Assembly: GCF_001465795.2 (NCBI RefSeq)
Contig: NZ_CP013659.2
Coordinates: 1,940,501 to 2,004,500, forward strand
Direction of reading: 5' to 3'
DNA length: 64,000 nucleotides
Origin: Planococcus rifietoensis
GTDB taxonomy: Bacteria; Bacillota; Bacilli; Bacillales_A; Planococcaceae
The translations under genes and the position numbers were made by a program. This document shows positions 49,280-58,437 of the stretch, piece by piece (the stretch's first letter is position 1; each line of letters starts with the position of its first letter). The notes beneath the pieces are model-generated. The model saw nothing but the letters and a program-made list of their open reading frames with translations. It ran no database searches and had not been told where the DNA came from.

Positions 49280-50384
49280 TTATTGCATTTTCGAACGCAG
49301 CATGGCGTGGATAAATCCATCCAGATCGCCATCCATGACGGCCTGCAGATTCCCAGTCTCGTAGTTCGTCCGGTGGTCTTTAACCATGGAATACGGGTGG
49401 AAAACGTAAGAGCGGATTTGACTGCCCCAGCCGATTTCTTTTTGCTCGCCGCGAATTTCGAGCAATTCCTGCTCCTGCTCTTCGATTTTCAATGCGTAGA
49501 GCTTCGCTTTTAGCATTTGCATCGCTTTCTCACGGTTTTTAATCTGTGAACGTTCCTGTTGGCAAGTCACTACAGCACCGGTCGGCAAGTGGGTGATCCG
49601 GACAGCGGAGTCTGTCGTATTGATATGCTGTCCACCGGCACCGCTTGCACGGTAAGTATCGACTTTCAGATCTTCGGTGCGGATATCGATTTCGATTTCG
49701 CCCGTGAACTCCGGCATCACTTCACACGATACAAAAGATGTATGGCGGCGTCCTGAGGAATCGAACGGCGAAATGCGGACCAAGCGATGAACGCCTTTTT
49801 CAGCTTTCAAATAGCCGTAAGCATTATGCCCTTTGATGCCGAGTGTCACTGATTTGACGCCGGCTTCATCTCCTGCCAGGTAATCCAAAGTTTCCACTTT
49901 GAAACCGCGTTTCTCCGCCCAGCGCGTATACATGCGTAAGAGCATCGAGCACCAATCCTGGGATTCCGTTCCGCCAGCGCCTGGATGCAGTTCCAATATG
50001 GCATTGTTTTTATCGTATTCTTCACTCAATAGAAGCTCCAGCTCAAACGCGTTCAAGTCTTTAAGAAACTGCTTCAGTTCCCCACTCAACTCTTCATGAA
50101 GTTCCTCGTCTGGTTCTTCGCGCAACAATTCGAGCGTCATTTCCATATTCTCTTGCTCTTCTTCGAACTTCCGGTAGCGATTGACTGTATCTTTCAATGC
50201 ATTCACTTCCGAAATGACCACTTGCGCTTCTTCTTGGTTATTCCAGAAATTCGGGTCGATCATTCGTTCGTCCAATTCCTGGATACGTGCCTCTTTGTTT
50301 TCTAAGTCAAAGAGACCCCCTGAAGTCCGCCAATTTTTCGGCTGTTTTGTCGAGCTCGTTGCGAATATCCGCTAATTCCATCAT
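49280..50384 (-). CDS. prfB: Peptide chain release factor 2 (programmed +1 frameshift)
   Basis: 367 aa after frameshifting. ATG at 50384 (GAGGAGG 8 nt upstream) opens a 25-codon frame ending CTT-TGA at 50312-50307; the +1 shift at CTTTGAC continues into the main frame ([12 protein letters not shown]...). The stimulatory Shine-Dalgarno-like AGGGGG lies just upstream of the shift site (minus AGGGGGTCTCTTTGAC). Codon-recognition SPF motif ([12 protein letters not shown]) and catalytic GGQ ([18 protein letters not shown]) are intact. RF2 reads UGA and UAA, so the in-frame UGA provides autoregulation. Downstream of secA. Confidence 0.97.
50306..50325 (-). other. RF2 +1 ribosomal frameshift site
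   Basis: AGGGGG, three bases, CTT-TGA-C: the standard RF2 recoding signal. The TGA is at 50309-50307. Confidence 0.97.
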
Positions 50385-50407
50385 ATAAAGTTCCTCCTCA
50401 TAATAAT

Positions 50408-50431
50408 GCCGAAGAGCTTTTGCTCTTCGGC
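50408..50431 (-). terminator. Hairpin between secA and prfB
   Basis: GCCGAAGAGC / GCTCTTCGGC, perfect 10-bp stem, 4-nt loop. No T run follows and the prfB ribosome site is only about 7 nt away, so it may tune readthrough or RNA stability rather than stop transcription. Confidence 0.6.
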
Positions 50432-50444
50432 CATAAACACTCGT

Positions 50445-52961
50445 TTACGAAGCTGCCCCATGGCAGTTCTTGAATTTTTTACCGCTGCCGCATGGGCATA
50501 AGTCATTGCGCCCGACTTCCATCTCGCGGCGTGCCGGCTCTTTTCTCTTGCGTGGTGCATCTCCGCCTTCTTTCGGGTTGACAGCTTGGCCTTTTGCCAC
50601 TTCTTCACGCTCGAGGTTATTCTTGATTTCCGCTTTCATGGCGTATTTCGCCACGTCGTCTTCAATCGCCTCGATCATCGCTTCGAACATGGCAAAGCCT
50701 TCGTTCTGGTACTCACGAAGCGGATCGTTCTGGCCGTATGCACGCAAGTGAATCCCTTGTCTCAGCTGGTCCATCGCATCGATATGGTCGATCCATTTCG
50801 TATCGATTGAACGCAACAGGACGACTTTCTCGAATTCACGCATGCGGTCAGGCGTCATTTCAACTTCTTTTTCATCATAATGCGCTGTTACTTTACTGCG
50901 CACGAATTCGATGATCTGGTCTTGCCTTTTGCCTTCCAGATCTTGTTCAGTGATAGTATCTTCCGGCAGGAGATTGGCAGAAATCACTTCCGTCAACGAC
51001 TTCAAGTGCCACTCTTCCGGCTTCTCTGCTGTTGTATAACTTGCGACCATGCGGCCGATCGAGCTATCGATCATATTGTCGACAAGTTCGCGCATATTAT
51101 CGGTCTCGAGCACTTCCATACGCTCTTTATAGATGATTTCACGTTGTTCACGCAACACATCATCATATTGCAAAAGACGTTTACGTGCATCGAAGTTATT
51201 GCCTTCCACCCGTTTTTGGGCAGATTCGACAGAACGCGTCACCATGCGTGATTGCAGCGGCTGGGAATCGTCCATCCCCAGTTTGCCCATCATATTGCGC
51301 ATGGAGTCCGAACCGAAGCGGCGCATCAAATCATCTTCAAGCGAAAGATAGAATTGCGTCACGCCGGGATCTCCCTGGCGTCCAGAACGACCGCGCAGCT
51401 GGTTATCGATGCGGCGGGATTCGTGGCGTTCCGTACCGATGACAGCGAGTCCGCCCGCTTCGATGACGCCTTCACCCAATTTGATATCCGTTCCGCGGCC
51501 TGCCATATTCGTGGCAATCGTGACGGCACCTTTTTGGCCGGCATCTAGGATGATTTCAGCTTCATGTGCGTGATTTTTCGCGTTCAAGACCGAATGCTTG
51601 ATGCCTTTTTTGGTCAAATACGCGGAAATGATTTCGGACGTTTCGATCGCTACGGTACCGACAAGAACCGGTTGCCCTTTTTTATGGCGCTCGATAATGT
51701 CTTCAGATACCGCTTTGTACTTGCCTTCTGTTGTCGCATAAATTAAATCGACACGGTCATCACGGATGATCGGTTTGTTCGTCGGAATGGAGATGACGTT
51801 CATGTTGTAAATATTGCGGAACTCTTCTTCTTCCGTTTTTGCCGTACCGGTCATACCTGACAATTTCTCGTATTTGCGGAAGTAGTTCTGGAACGTGATT
51901 GTGGCCATGGTCATCGATTCGTTCTGGACTTCGAGGCCTTCTTTTGCTTCGATCGCCTGGTGAAGACCGTCTGAATAGCGGCGGCCTTTCATGAGTCGGC
52001 CGGTGAATTGGTCAACAATGACCACTTCGCCATCCTGAACAACGTAGTCGACGTCTTTTTGCATCGTGACATGCGCTTTTAGCGATTGGTTGATCGCGTG
52101 GTTCAAGCGCACATGGGTTAAATCGAATAAGTTGTCAACGCTGAAAGCTTTCTCGACTTTCTCGATGCCTTCTTCCGTCAGCACGACGCCTTTTGTCGTT
52201 TCATCGTAAGCATAATCAGAGTCCTTTTGCAGCAGCCGGCCGAACGCATTCGCCTGCATGTATAGCTGTGCGGATTTTGCCGCCTGGCCTGAAATGATCA
52301 ATGGCGTCCGCGCTTCGTCGATCAAGATTGAATCGACTTCATCGATTACGGCAAAATGAAGCGGGCGCTGAACCATGTCTTCTTTATAAAGGACCATATT
52401 GTCGCGCAAGTAATCAAAGCCAAGCTCATTATTCGTGCTATAGGTGATATCTGCTTGGTAAGCTTCGCGTTTTTGTTCTTTCGTCAAGCTGTTGACGTTG
52501 AGCCCAATCGTCAGGCCGAGCCAATTGTAGAGCTGGCCCATCTCTTCAGCATCGCGGCTCGCCAAGTATTCGTTGACGGTCACGACATGGACGCCTTTTT
52601 TCGTGATGGCATTCAAATAGACAGCCATCGTCGAAGTCAGAGTTTTACCTTCACCAGTCTTCATCTCGGAAATATTCCCTTGATGAAGCGATGCAGCACC
52701 CATGATCTGGACGCGGAATGGATACATCCCCAGTACGCGCTTTGATGCCTCGCGCACAGTCGCAAATGCTTCAGGCAGCATGTCGTCGAGCGACTCGCCT
52801 TGTTCGAAACGTGCTGTAAATTCGGCTGTTTTTGCTTTTAAGGCTTCGTCTGTCTTGGCCGTATACTCATCGGCCAGCGCTTCCACCTGGTCTGACACTT
52901 TTTCCAATCGTTTTAAATCCCGTTTGTTCGGGTCAAATACTTTATTCAATACTCCAAGCAT
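50445..52961 (-). CDS. secA: Preprotein translocase ATPase SecA
   Basis: 838 aa motor that drives proteins through SecYEG. Walker [14 protein letters not shown]-like [19 protein letters not shown] motif, helicase motif [13 protein letters not shown], and the C-terminal zinc motif [13 protein letters not shown] for SecB or ribosome contact. ATG at 52961 with GGGAG upstream. Confidence 0.98.
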   Translation of the reverse strand: MLGVLNKVFDPNKRDLKRLEKVSDQVEALADEYTAKTDEALKAKTAEFTARFEQGESLDDMLPEAFATVREASKRVLGMYPFRVQIMGAASLHQGNISEMKTGEGKTLTSTMAVYLNAITKKGVHVVTVNEYLASRDAEEMGQLYNWLGLTIGLNVNSLTKEQKREAYQADITYSTNNELGFDYLRDNMVLYKEDMVQRPLHFAVIDEVDSILIDEARTPLIISGQAAKSAQLYMQANAFGRLLQKDSDYAYDETTKGVVLTEEGIEKVEKAFSVDNLFDLTHVRLNHAINQSLKAHVTMQKDVDYVVQDGEVVIVDQFTGRLMKGRRYSDGLHQAIEAKEGLEVQNESMTMATITFQNYFRKYEKLSGMTGTAKTEEEEFRNIYNMNVISIPTNKPIIRDDRVDLIYATTEGKYKAVSEDIIERHKKGQPVLVGTVAIETSEIISAYLTKKGIKHSVLNAKNHAHEAEIILDAGQKGAVTIATNMAGRGTDIKLGEGVIEAGGLAVIGTERHESRRIDNQLRGRSGRQGDPGVTQFYLSLEDDLMRRFGSDSMRNMMGKLGMDDSQPLQSRMVTRSVESAQKRVEGNNFDARKRLLQYDDVLREQREIIYKERMEVLETDNMRELVDNMIDSSIGRMVASYTTAEKPEEWHLKSLTEVISANLLPEDTITEQDLEGKRQDQIIEFVRSKVTAHYDEKEVEMTPDRMREFEKVVLLRSIDTKWIDHIDAMDQLRQGIHLRAYGQNDPLREYQNEGFAMFEAMIEAIEDDVAKYAMKAEIKNNLEREEVAKGQAVNPKEGGDAPRKRKEPARREMEVGRNDLCPCGSGKKFKNCHGAAS

Positions 52962-53039
52962 GTTTAACCGCTCCCTGCATGGCGATTCCAGCTGAAGACA
53001 GCGTAGAAACCGCTATTGCTCATATTTTCATTCTTTGGG

Positions 53040-53068
53040 TTTATCTTAATCATATGCAGCATTTTCAA
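53040..53068 (-). promoter_or_regulatory. Putative secA promoter
   Basis: Minus strand TTGAAA (53063-53068), 17-nt spacer, GATAAA (53040-53045). About 80 nt upstream of the secA start. The rest of the 290-nt gap to hpf shows nothing further except the hpf terminator. Confidence 0.45.
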
Positions 53069-53223
53069 AAAAAATCTCACCATTCATTTTAACACTGCAC
53101 TATAAAGCGTGCAAACAATGCATTTTTCGCCACTCCACAAAATCATGCCAAAAACAACCGGTTATTGATACAGCTCCGTACAAGTGAAGATTCTGTAAGT
53201 GCGCATATAAATCACTGCATAAC

Positions 53224-53251
53224 AAAAGCCTCCCGTTACAGGAGGCTTTTA
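53224..53251 (-). terminator. Terminator after hpf
   Basis: AAAAGCCTCC / GGAGGCTTTT hairpin. Confidence 0.88.
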
Positions 53252-53254
53252 ATG

Positions 53255-53824
53255 TTATGAAGTTGTTTCGATCAATCCGTAAGAACCGTCTTTTCGTTTG
53301 TAGACAATGTTCGTGCCGTTTGACTCAGCATCTGTGAAGACGAAGAAACTATGCCCGAGCATGTTCATCTGAAGAACCGCTTCTTCCTCATCCATCGGTT
53401 TCAAATCGAATTGTTTTGTACGGACGATTTTCAAGTCTTCCTCATCATCCGATTCCGAAGAACCATTATTCTGCGCTTCGCTTTCAGCTATAGCAAACGC
53501 GAGACCCATTCCTTCGCGGTCACGGAATTTGCGGTTGACTTTCGTTTTATATTTGCGGATTTGACGCTCCAGTTTTGAAACGATCAAATCGATCGCTGCA
53601 TAGAGATCATCGTGCCGTTCTTCAGCACGTAGTGTTAGGTTTTTCATCGGAATTGTAACTTCCACTTTTGTTTGGTTATGGTTATACGTTTTCAAATTGA
53701 CCATCGCTGTTGCATTCGCTCCATCGGTGAAGTAGCGTTCGATTTTCTCTACCTTCTTCTCGATGTGTTCGCGTATTGCGGGAGTTACCTCAATATTCTC
53801 GCCTCTGATGTTGAATTGCAGCAT
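53255..53824 (-). CDS. hpf: Ribosome hibernation promoting factor, long form
   Basis: 189 aa. N-terminal S30AE domain (1-105; MLQFNIRGENIEVTPAIREHIEKK) binds the 30S decoding site; acidic linker (SSESDDEEDL); C-terminal dimerisation domain (about 130-185; RTKQFDLKPMDEEEAVLQMNMLGHSFFVF) makes 100S dimers. AAGGAGGAG precedes the ATG. A sigma-B-like promoter lies upstream, matching B. subtilis yvyD control. Confidence 0.96.
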   Translation of the reverse strand: MLQFNIRGENIEVTPAIREHIEKKVEKIERYFTDGANATAMVNLKTYNHNQTKVEVTIPMKNLTLRAEERHDDLYAAIDLIVSKLERQIRKYKTKVNRKFRDREGMGLAFAIAESEAQNNGSSESDDEEDLKIVRTKQFDLKPMDEEEAVLQMNMLGHSFFVFTDAESNGTNIVYKRKDGSYGLIETTS

Positions 53825-53866
53825 GTGAACTCCTCCTTCTGTTTTGCTATCTATCTATTTCTAGTT

Positions 53867-53892
53867 GTTCCCTACGGAATCCTTCTTGAAAC
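53867..53892 (-). promoter_or_regulatory. Sigma-B-like promoter of hpf
   Basis: Minus strand GTTTCA (53887-53892), 14-nt spacer, GGGAAC (53867-53872), against the sigma-B consensus GTTTAA-N13-15-GGGWAW. Confidence 0.55.
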
Positions 53893-53950
53893 GTAAAAAG
53901 TTTCAGCGCTGTAGTAAAAAGGTAAACAATATGACAAGGAGATGAAGTCC

Positions 53951-54658
53951 ATGTTTACAAATAAAACGATTGTAGTGACAGGTGCCGCACAAGGCATCGG
54001 GAAAACCGTAGCACAATATTTCCAAAAAGAAGGCGCAAACGTCATCGGCTTGGATATTGAAGAAGTCGAAATCGACGGAGTGGAATACCGCCGGTGTGAC
54101 GTAGGAAGTTTTTCGGAAGTCGAACGCGTCTTTTCCGACATTCATAACGCGCACGGCAGTATCCATGTGCTGGTCAACAATGCCGGCATTTCGGAATTCA
54201 CGCCGCTTTGGGAGTTGACGGAAGAAGATTGGGACCGCGTGCTCAACACGAATTTGAAGAGTGTGTTTATCTGCAGCCGAGAAGCTGCCCGTTATATGAA
54301 CGAAGACATCCGCTCAATCGTCAATATGTCATCGACAAGAGCGTTCATGTCCGAACAAGGGACAGAAAGCTACTCCGCTTCCAAAGGCGGGATTTTCGCC
54401 CTCAGCCATTCACTCGCAGCAAGCCTCCATACAAAAGGCATCCGGGTAAACTCTATTGCCCCTGGCTGGATACATACCGGCGACCGGGAAGAGCTCCGCA
54501 AAGTCGACCATGAGCAGCATTGGAGCGGACGCGTCGGCACTACGGACGACATTGCTAGAGCATGCCTGTTCTTGTCGAATCCGGACAATTCTTTCATCAC
54601 TGGGGAGTGTTTGACGATTGACGGCGGCATGACACGCAAAATGATTTATGAACATTAA
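53951..54658 (+). CDS. Short-chain dehydrogenase/reductase
   Basis: 235 aa classical SDR. Cofactor motif TGAAQGIG (10-17), NNAG, catalytic Ser in NMSSTRAF, YSASK (Tyr/Lys) and the C-terminal TGECLTIDGGMT. Asp after beta-2 (GLDIEEVEID) suggests NAD(H) preference. Substrate unknown. ATG at 53951 with AAGGAG 10 nt upstream; an in-frame ATG nine bases earlier is too close. It occupies the place where B. subtilis has its flagellar block between comFC and hpf. Confidence 0.9.
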   Translation: MFTNKTIVVTGAAQGIGKTVAQYFQKEGANVIGLDIEEVEIDGVEYRRCDVGSFSEVERVFSDIHNAHGSIHVLVNNAGISEFTPLWELTEEDWDRVLNTNLKSVFICSREAARYMNEDIRSIVNMSSTRAFMSEQGTESYSASKGGIFALSHSLAASLHTKGIRVNSIAPGWIHTGDREELRKVDHEQHWSGRVGTTDDIARACLFLSNPDNSFITGECLTIDGGMTRKMIYEH

Positions 54659-54661
54659 CAC

Positions 54662-54688
54662 AAACGGCTGCTACGCAGCTGTTTTTTT
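54662..54688. terminator. Terminator between SDR gene and comFC
   Basis: ACGGCTGC / GCAGCTGT hairpin with T7 on the plus strand; on the minus strand the tail is shorter. Confidence 0.8.
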
Positions 54689-54716
54689 ATTGCCTAAGAG
54701 TCAATTGGCTATTCCA

Positions 54717-55376
54717 TTACGCGCGAATCAAAGTGAGTATGCGGATTGACTCTGCGCCCGCTTCTTGCAAAGTTTTTGCAGCCTGCCGCATGGTGGTGCC
54801 TGTCGTATAAAGATCATCCACCAGCACCAGCTGTTTCGGGACCGCTTCCCCGTTCAGTCGAAACAATTGTTTTGTCGCCATCCGTTCCTGACGTGTTTTC
54901 TCCCCCAAAGTTTCGCCGCATTTCTCGAGCAAATGCCGGTACGGAACACCTGCCGCTAGCAGCAATTGATCCACTTGCGAAAAGCTCCGTTCGTGGAGCT
55001 TTTCTTCATTCAGTGGAATCGGCACGACCACTGCCCGCTCATTCTTCAAAGCTTCCCGGAAATTTTTGGCAAACACTTGAGCCAATAAGACATCCTTCAA
55101 AAACTTGTACTGGTGGAACCAGTCTTTCATGGCCTCGTTGTAGCGGTAAAGGGCTTTTCCTGAGCGAATGAGATCGCGGTAGCCATGCTCTTCCCAATAA
55201 GAACAGTCGCTGCATATCGCTTCGCCTTCTTTGCCGCAAAATTTGCAGACTTGCCCGATGATTTTCGAAAATTCATTTCGGCACAGCTGGCACACCAATT
55301 CTGGAGGTTCGTACAAAAAAATGCCGCGCCACGAGGGAACAAAGCGCAATGCTTGGTCGCATAGACAGCAGTTCAT
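54717..55376 (-). CDS. comFC: Competence protein ComFC
   Basis: 219 aa. N-terminal Cys pairs (MNCCLCDQ, CQLC, CKFC, CSDC) expected to bind zinc, then a phosphoribosyltransferase-like fold with LVLVDDLYTTGTTM. Needed for DNA uptake in natural transformation, with ComFA. Its start overlaps the comFA stop by four bases (ATGA). Confidence 0.93.
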   Translation of the reverse strand: MNCCLCDQALRFVPSWRGIFLYEPPELVCQLCRNEFSKIIGQVCKFCGKEGEAICSDCSYWEEHGYRDLIRSGKALYRYNEAMKDWFHQYKFLKDVLLAQVFAKNFREALKNERAVVVPIPLNEEKLHERSFSQVDQLLLAAGVPYRHLLEKCGETLGEKTRQERMATKQLFRLNGEAVPKQLVLVDDLYTTGTTMRQAAKTLQEAGAESIRILTLIRA

Positions 55377-56701
55377 GCTTTTCCCTCCTTGTTATAGAAG
55401 CGAATCGCTTCCCTTGCCGCGTCCATTTGCCTGGTGATGCCATTATGGAAAAAGATGACGTCTCCAGTAGGGTCTGTCGCGCTTCGCCCGACCCGCCCGG
55501 CAATTTGAATGAGCGCTGCCCGGTCGAATACCCGGTGATCGGCTCCGATGACGGCGACTTGCAACCGGGGTATGGTGATGCCGCGTTCTAAAATGGTGGA
55601 GGTGGCAAGACCGGATAAGCCGCCTTCCCTCAATTGCATCACTTTTTCTTTGCGCTGTGGATCTTTCGAGTGGACAGCATCAATTGTGCAATCGATTTTG
55701 TTCAGCAGCGGGCTTGCTAGTTCGATCAACTGGATGGACGGAAAAAATAAAAGGAACGGCTGCTTTTTCTGAAGCTTGTCTTCTATCCAGTATTTTAATG
55801 GGAGAGGAAGCTTGCCTTTTCGGATACAGCGTTCATAATTCCACATCGCCCGGTAAGCGGGAACTGGCAGTGGCGCGCCATGATAGCGCCTGAATATGGT
55901 GGAGTGTTCGGCAATTTGTTTTTGGAGTGTTTTCGATGGGGTGGCGGAAATGTAGATAACGGGAGCGGACGGCTTGGCGGCTTTTTTCACAGCCCGTTCA
56001 AGCGATGGGTCAAGCGAATACGGGAAAGCATCCGCTTCGTCGACGAATAGTAAATCGAAAGCTTCCTGGAATCGATACAATTGGTGGGTGGTGGCCAGGA
56101 TGATTTCGCCGTAGCCGGTTTGTTCGGGGCTATCGCCGTAGAGTGTGTGGACGGTGGCATTGGGGAATGCCTGCTTGAACCTGGGTGAGAGTTCGAGGAT
56201 AACATCGGTACGCGGTGCAGCCACACAAATGCGCAATCCTTTTTGCAGCGCTTCATAGATCGGGGAAAATAGAATTTCTGTTTTTCCGGCACCACATACC
56301 GCATACAAGAGGTGATCTTCTTGCTTTCGGATGCTTTCGGAGATGGCTTTTGATGCATTTGCCTGCTGGGGCGTCAGGCTGCCGGCCCACCCGAAGGCAC
56401 GTGGGGCGGATTTTGGAAGTGCTGGAGATGTCCACAAAACCAATTCTGTGCAGCTGCTGATGCGCCCCATCTTGATGCATGTCCGGCAATAGCGGCAAAC
56501 TTCGCCGCACGTTGCGCATTGGAATGGAATCACATAATCGGGCGACGTCTCCAGACATCTTGTACACTGGCCGTCAGCCGATATACCGCTGACTACGCGT
56601 ACACTTCCTTTATCGATTGCTTCCTGTGTGACTTCTTCCGGGAACGGAATGAATTGCTTTATCCATATCCTTCCTGTTAAAAATGCTTCGATTGCTTGCA
56701 T
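55373..56701 (-). CDS. comFA: Competence DNA helicase ComFA
   Basis: 442 aa superfamily-2 helicase that helps pull single-stranded DNA into the cell. N-terminal zinc cysteines (CTRC, CATCGEVCRYCRTC, about 46-80), Walker A CGAGKTE, DEAD box VDEADAFP, SAT motif YISATPS, and motif VI QIAGRVGRSATDPTG. Directly upstream of comFC with no comFB between. Follows degV by 39 nt. Confidence 0.95.
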   Translation of the reverse strand: MQAIEAFLTGRIWIKQFIPFPEEVTQEAIDKGSVRVVSGISADGQCTRCLETSPDYVIPFQCATCGEVCRYCRTCIKMGRISSCTELVLWTSPALPKSAPRAFGWAGSLTPQQANASKAISESIRKQEDHLLYAVCGAGKTEILFSPIYEALQKGLRICVAAPRTDVILELSPRFKQAFPNATVHTLYGDSPEQTGYGEIILATTHQLYRFQEAFDLLFVDEADAFPYSLDPSLERAVKKAAKPSAPVIYISATPSKTLQKQIAEHSTIFRRYHGAPLPVPAYRAMWNYERCIRKGKLPLPLKYWIEDKLQKKQPFLLFFPSIQLIELASPLLNKIDCTIDAVHSKDPQRKEKVMQLREGGLSGLATSTILERGITIPRLQVAVIGADHRVFDRAALIQIAGRVGRSATDPTGDVIFFHNGITRQMDAAREAIRFYNKEGKA

Positions 56702-56740
56702 GGATTTCCTCCTTTTTTATAGCCGAAAGGCCTTGGCCGG

Positions 56741-57571
56741 TCATTTCTTTGCCCAGCCAAGGCCCATCGCGCCTTCTCCTAAATGCGTGCCGATGACCGG
56801 ACCGAAATGAGAAATCGTGAACTCCACATCCGGGCAGGCCAGTTCAAGCTCCGCTTTCCATCTTTCCGCTTCTTCGAGCCGGTTGGCGTGGATGACCGTC
56901 GCTTGAAGCGGTTCTTTGCCGCAGTCTTTCTTCAATTCTTCCGCAATGCGGTTCATCGCCTTTTTTCGTGTGCGGATCTTTTCATACGGAACGATCAGCT
57001 TGTCCTGGAAATGCAGCAGCGGTTTGATCTGAAGCATGCTGCCGACCAACGCTTGCGCTCCTGACAAACGCCCGCCGCGCTGTAAATGGCGAAGGTCTTC
57101 CACCATGAAATAAGCACGCAAGGTTTTTTTCATTTCCTCAAGTTCTGCCAAAATTCCTTTGGCATCCATGCCTTGCTCCGCCAGTTCCGCTGCTTTTAGC
57201 GCATAGAACCCTTGAACGGCACAAGCGATTTCAGAATCGAACACGTGGACATCCACGCCTTCGGTCATCTCCCCCGCCTGCTTCGATCCAGCCATTGTTC
57301 CGCTGATGCCGCTGGACAGGTGAATGGCTACCACTTCCTCGTGTTGCCCTGAAAGTTGCTCGTATAATGAAATAAACTCCCCGATTGGCGGCTGAGAGGT
57401 TTTCGGGAGCTCTTCACGCGCTTTTTCGTAAAATTCCACAGCATCCAATTCAGTTTCCGCATAGGACTCATTGCCGAATGTAATCTGAAGAGGCACCACA
57501 TGTATGCCTTTATCTTTTGCCTGCTGCTGCGGAATATATGCTGTACTATCTGTCACAATTGCTGTTTTCAT
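56741..57571 (-). CDS. degV: DegV-family protein
   Basis: 276 aa, starts MKTAIVTDSTAYIPQQ, with KTSQPPIGEF, HLSSGISGTMAGS and C-terminal FTISHFGPVIGTHLGEGAMGL of the FakB/DegV fold: fatty-acid binding. ATG at 57571 with GGAGG 10 nt upstream; a TTG six bases earlier is possible. First gene of degV-comFA-comFC. Paralogue of the protein at 24.2-25.0 kb. Confidence 0.9.
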   Translation of the reverse strand: MKTAIVTDSTAYIPQQQAKDKGIHVVPLQITFGNESYAETELDAVEFYEKAREELPKTSQPPIGEFISLYEQLSGQHEEVVAIHLSSGISGTMAGSKQAGEMTEGVDVHVFDSEIACAVQGFYALKAAELAEQGMDAKGILAELEEMKKTLRAYFMVEDLRHLQRGGRLSGAQALVGSMLQIKPLLHFQDKLIVPYEKIRTRKKAMNRIAEELKKDCGKEPLQATVIHANRLEEAERWKAELELACPDVEFTISHFGPVIGTHLGEGAMGLGWAKK

Positions 57572-57678
57572 TTTCAATCAGCCTCCACTGCTATCTTACC
57601 AAAACTTGCCTGCTAATAGACAGAAAATCCTGTCCATTGAAAGGTCTATTTCCAACATTAATTAGCGTGGCGCGAATC

Positions 57679-57729
57679 CAAAAAAGCTTTTCCGGCTACA
57701 AGCATCCATTTGCCTGCCAGGAAAAGCCC
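57679..57729 (-). terminator. Terminator after the NTF2-like lipoprotein gene
   Basis: GCTTTTCCTGGC / GCCGGAAAAGC stem (one bulge) with T6 on the minus strand. Confidence 0.8.
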
Positions 57730-57745
57730 TTCGTTTAGTTTTTCA

Positions 57746-58306
57746 TTATTGATTTCCGATGAAATGCAGGCTTGTCACTTTCCATTCGTCCTGCTCTTTC
57801 TTGAAAACGACCACTTGGCGGCCGGATTGCTGCATTCCTTGCTCCGTGCCGGCTTCATTCATTTCCACATTGATGGTGGCAAACACTTCCGCCCGGTCCT
57901 CTTCGTATTTGACGATTGTTTCGTCGCTCGTCGTGTATGTCGTGTCGTAGTTTTCAAAGGCTTCGCTCAATGCCTGCTGGTCTTCTTCACGGTCAAAGCC
58001 ATCCGGATTTTCAGCGATGATCGCCATATAGCGGTCCATGTCTTCAGCATTAAAAGCCGCGATGTATTCCTCATACGCGCCAAGGAGTTCCTGCTTTTCA
58101 GCTTCTGGAACATCCGCAGCGACGACGTCTCCCTCATCGTCCAATGTAAACCCTACTTCTTGGTCTGTGATCCCGTGTTCAACCGCATTATTTTCATTGG
58201 TGGCATTGCCGTCTTCTGCAGTATTGCCATTGACCGACGAATCGTCTTCGTCCGAACAACCTGCGAGCGCCAATATGAGCCCAGTTGCAACTATCCATTT
58301 TTTCAT
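57746..58306 (-). CDS. NTF2-like lipoprotein of unknown function
   Basis: 186 aa. Lipobox LAGC (Cys17), Asn/Asp/Glu-rich linker (about 18-60), then an NTF2/SnoaL-like domain (about 68-186) opening with LGAYEEYIAAFNAEDMDRYMAIIAENPDGF and ending WKVTSLHFIGNQ. No recognisable catalytic residues. GGAGGAATGC precedes the ATG. Monocistronic, divergent from the exonuclease gene. Confidence 0.8.
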   Translation of the reverse strand: MKKWIVATGLILALAGCSDEDDSSVNGNTAEDGNATNENNAVEHGITDQEVGFTLDDEGDVVAADVPEAEKQELLGAYEEYIAAFNAEDMDRYMAIIAENPDGFDREEDQQALSEAFENYDTTYTTSDETIVKYEEDRAEVFATINVEMNEAGTEQGMQQSGRQVVVFKKEQDEWKVTSLHFIGNQ

Positions 58307-58387
58307 GATGCATTCCTCCTGCGCTCATTTTGCCATAGCCTCACACGGAATACAATGAAGAAACGGTGTCAATATGCGACAGGACAA

Positions 58388-58418
58388 TTCCTTCCACTGT
58401 CATGTACAATGGAAGGAA
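58388..58418 (+). repeat. 9-bp inverted repeat upstream of the exonuclease gene
   Basis: TTCCTTCCA (58388-58396) and TGGAAGGAA (58410-58418), perfect 9-bp arms with a 13-nt centre, about 20 nt upstream of the TTG start. Could be an operator or an RNA hairpin. Confidence 0.5.
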
Positions 58419-58437
58419 ACCGAAAGGAGACGATCAT

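Noticed and set aside
50276..50384. prfB as a disrupted pseudogene because of the in-frame TGA
   Set aside because: The TGA is part of the conserved RF2 programmed frameshift signal.
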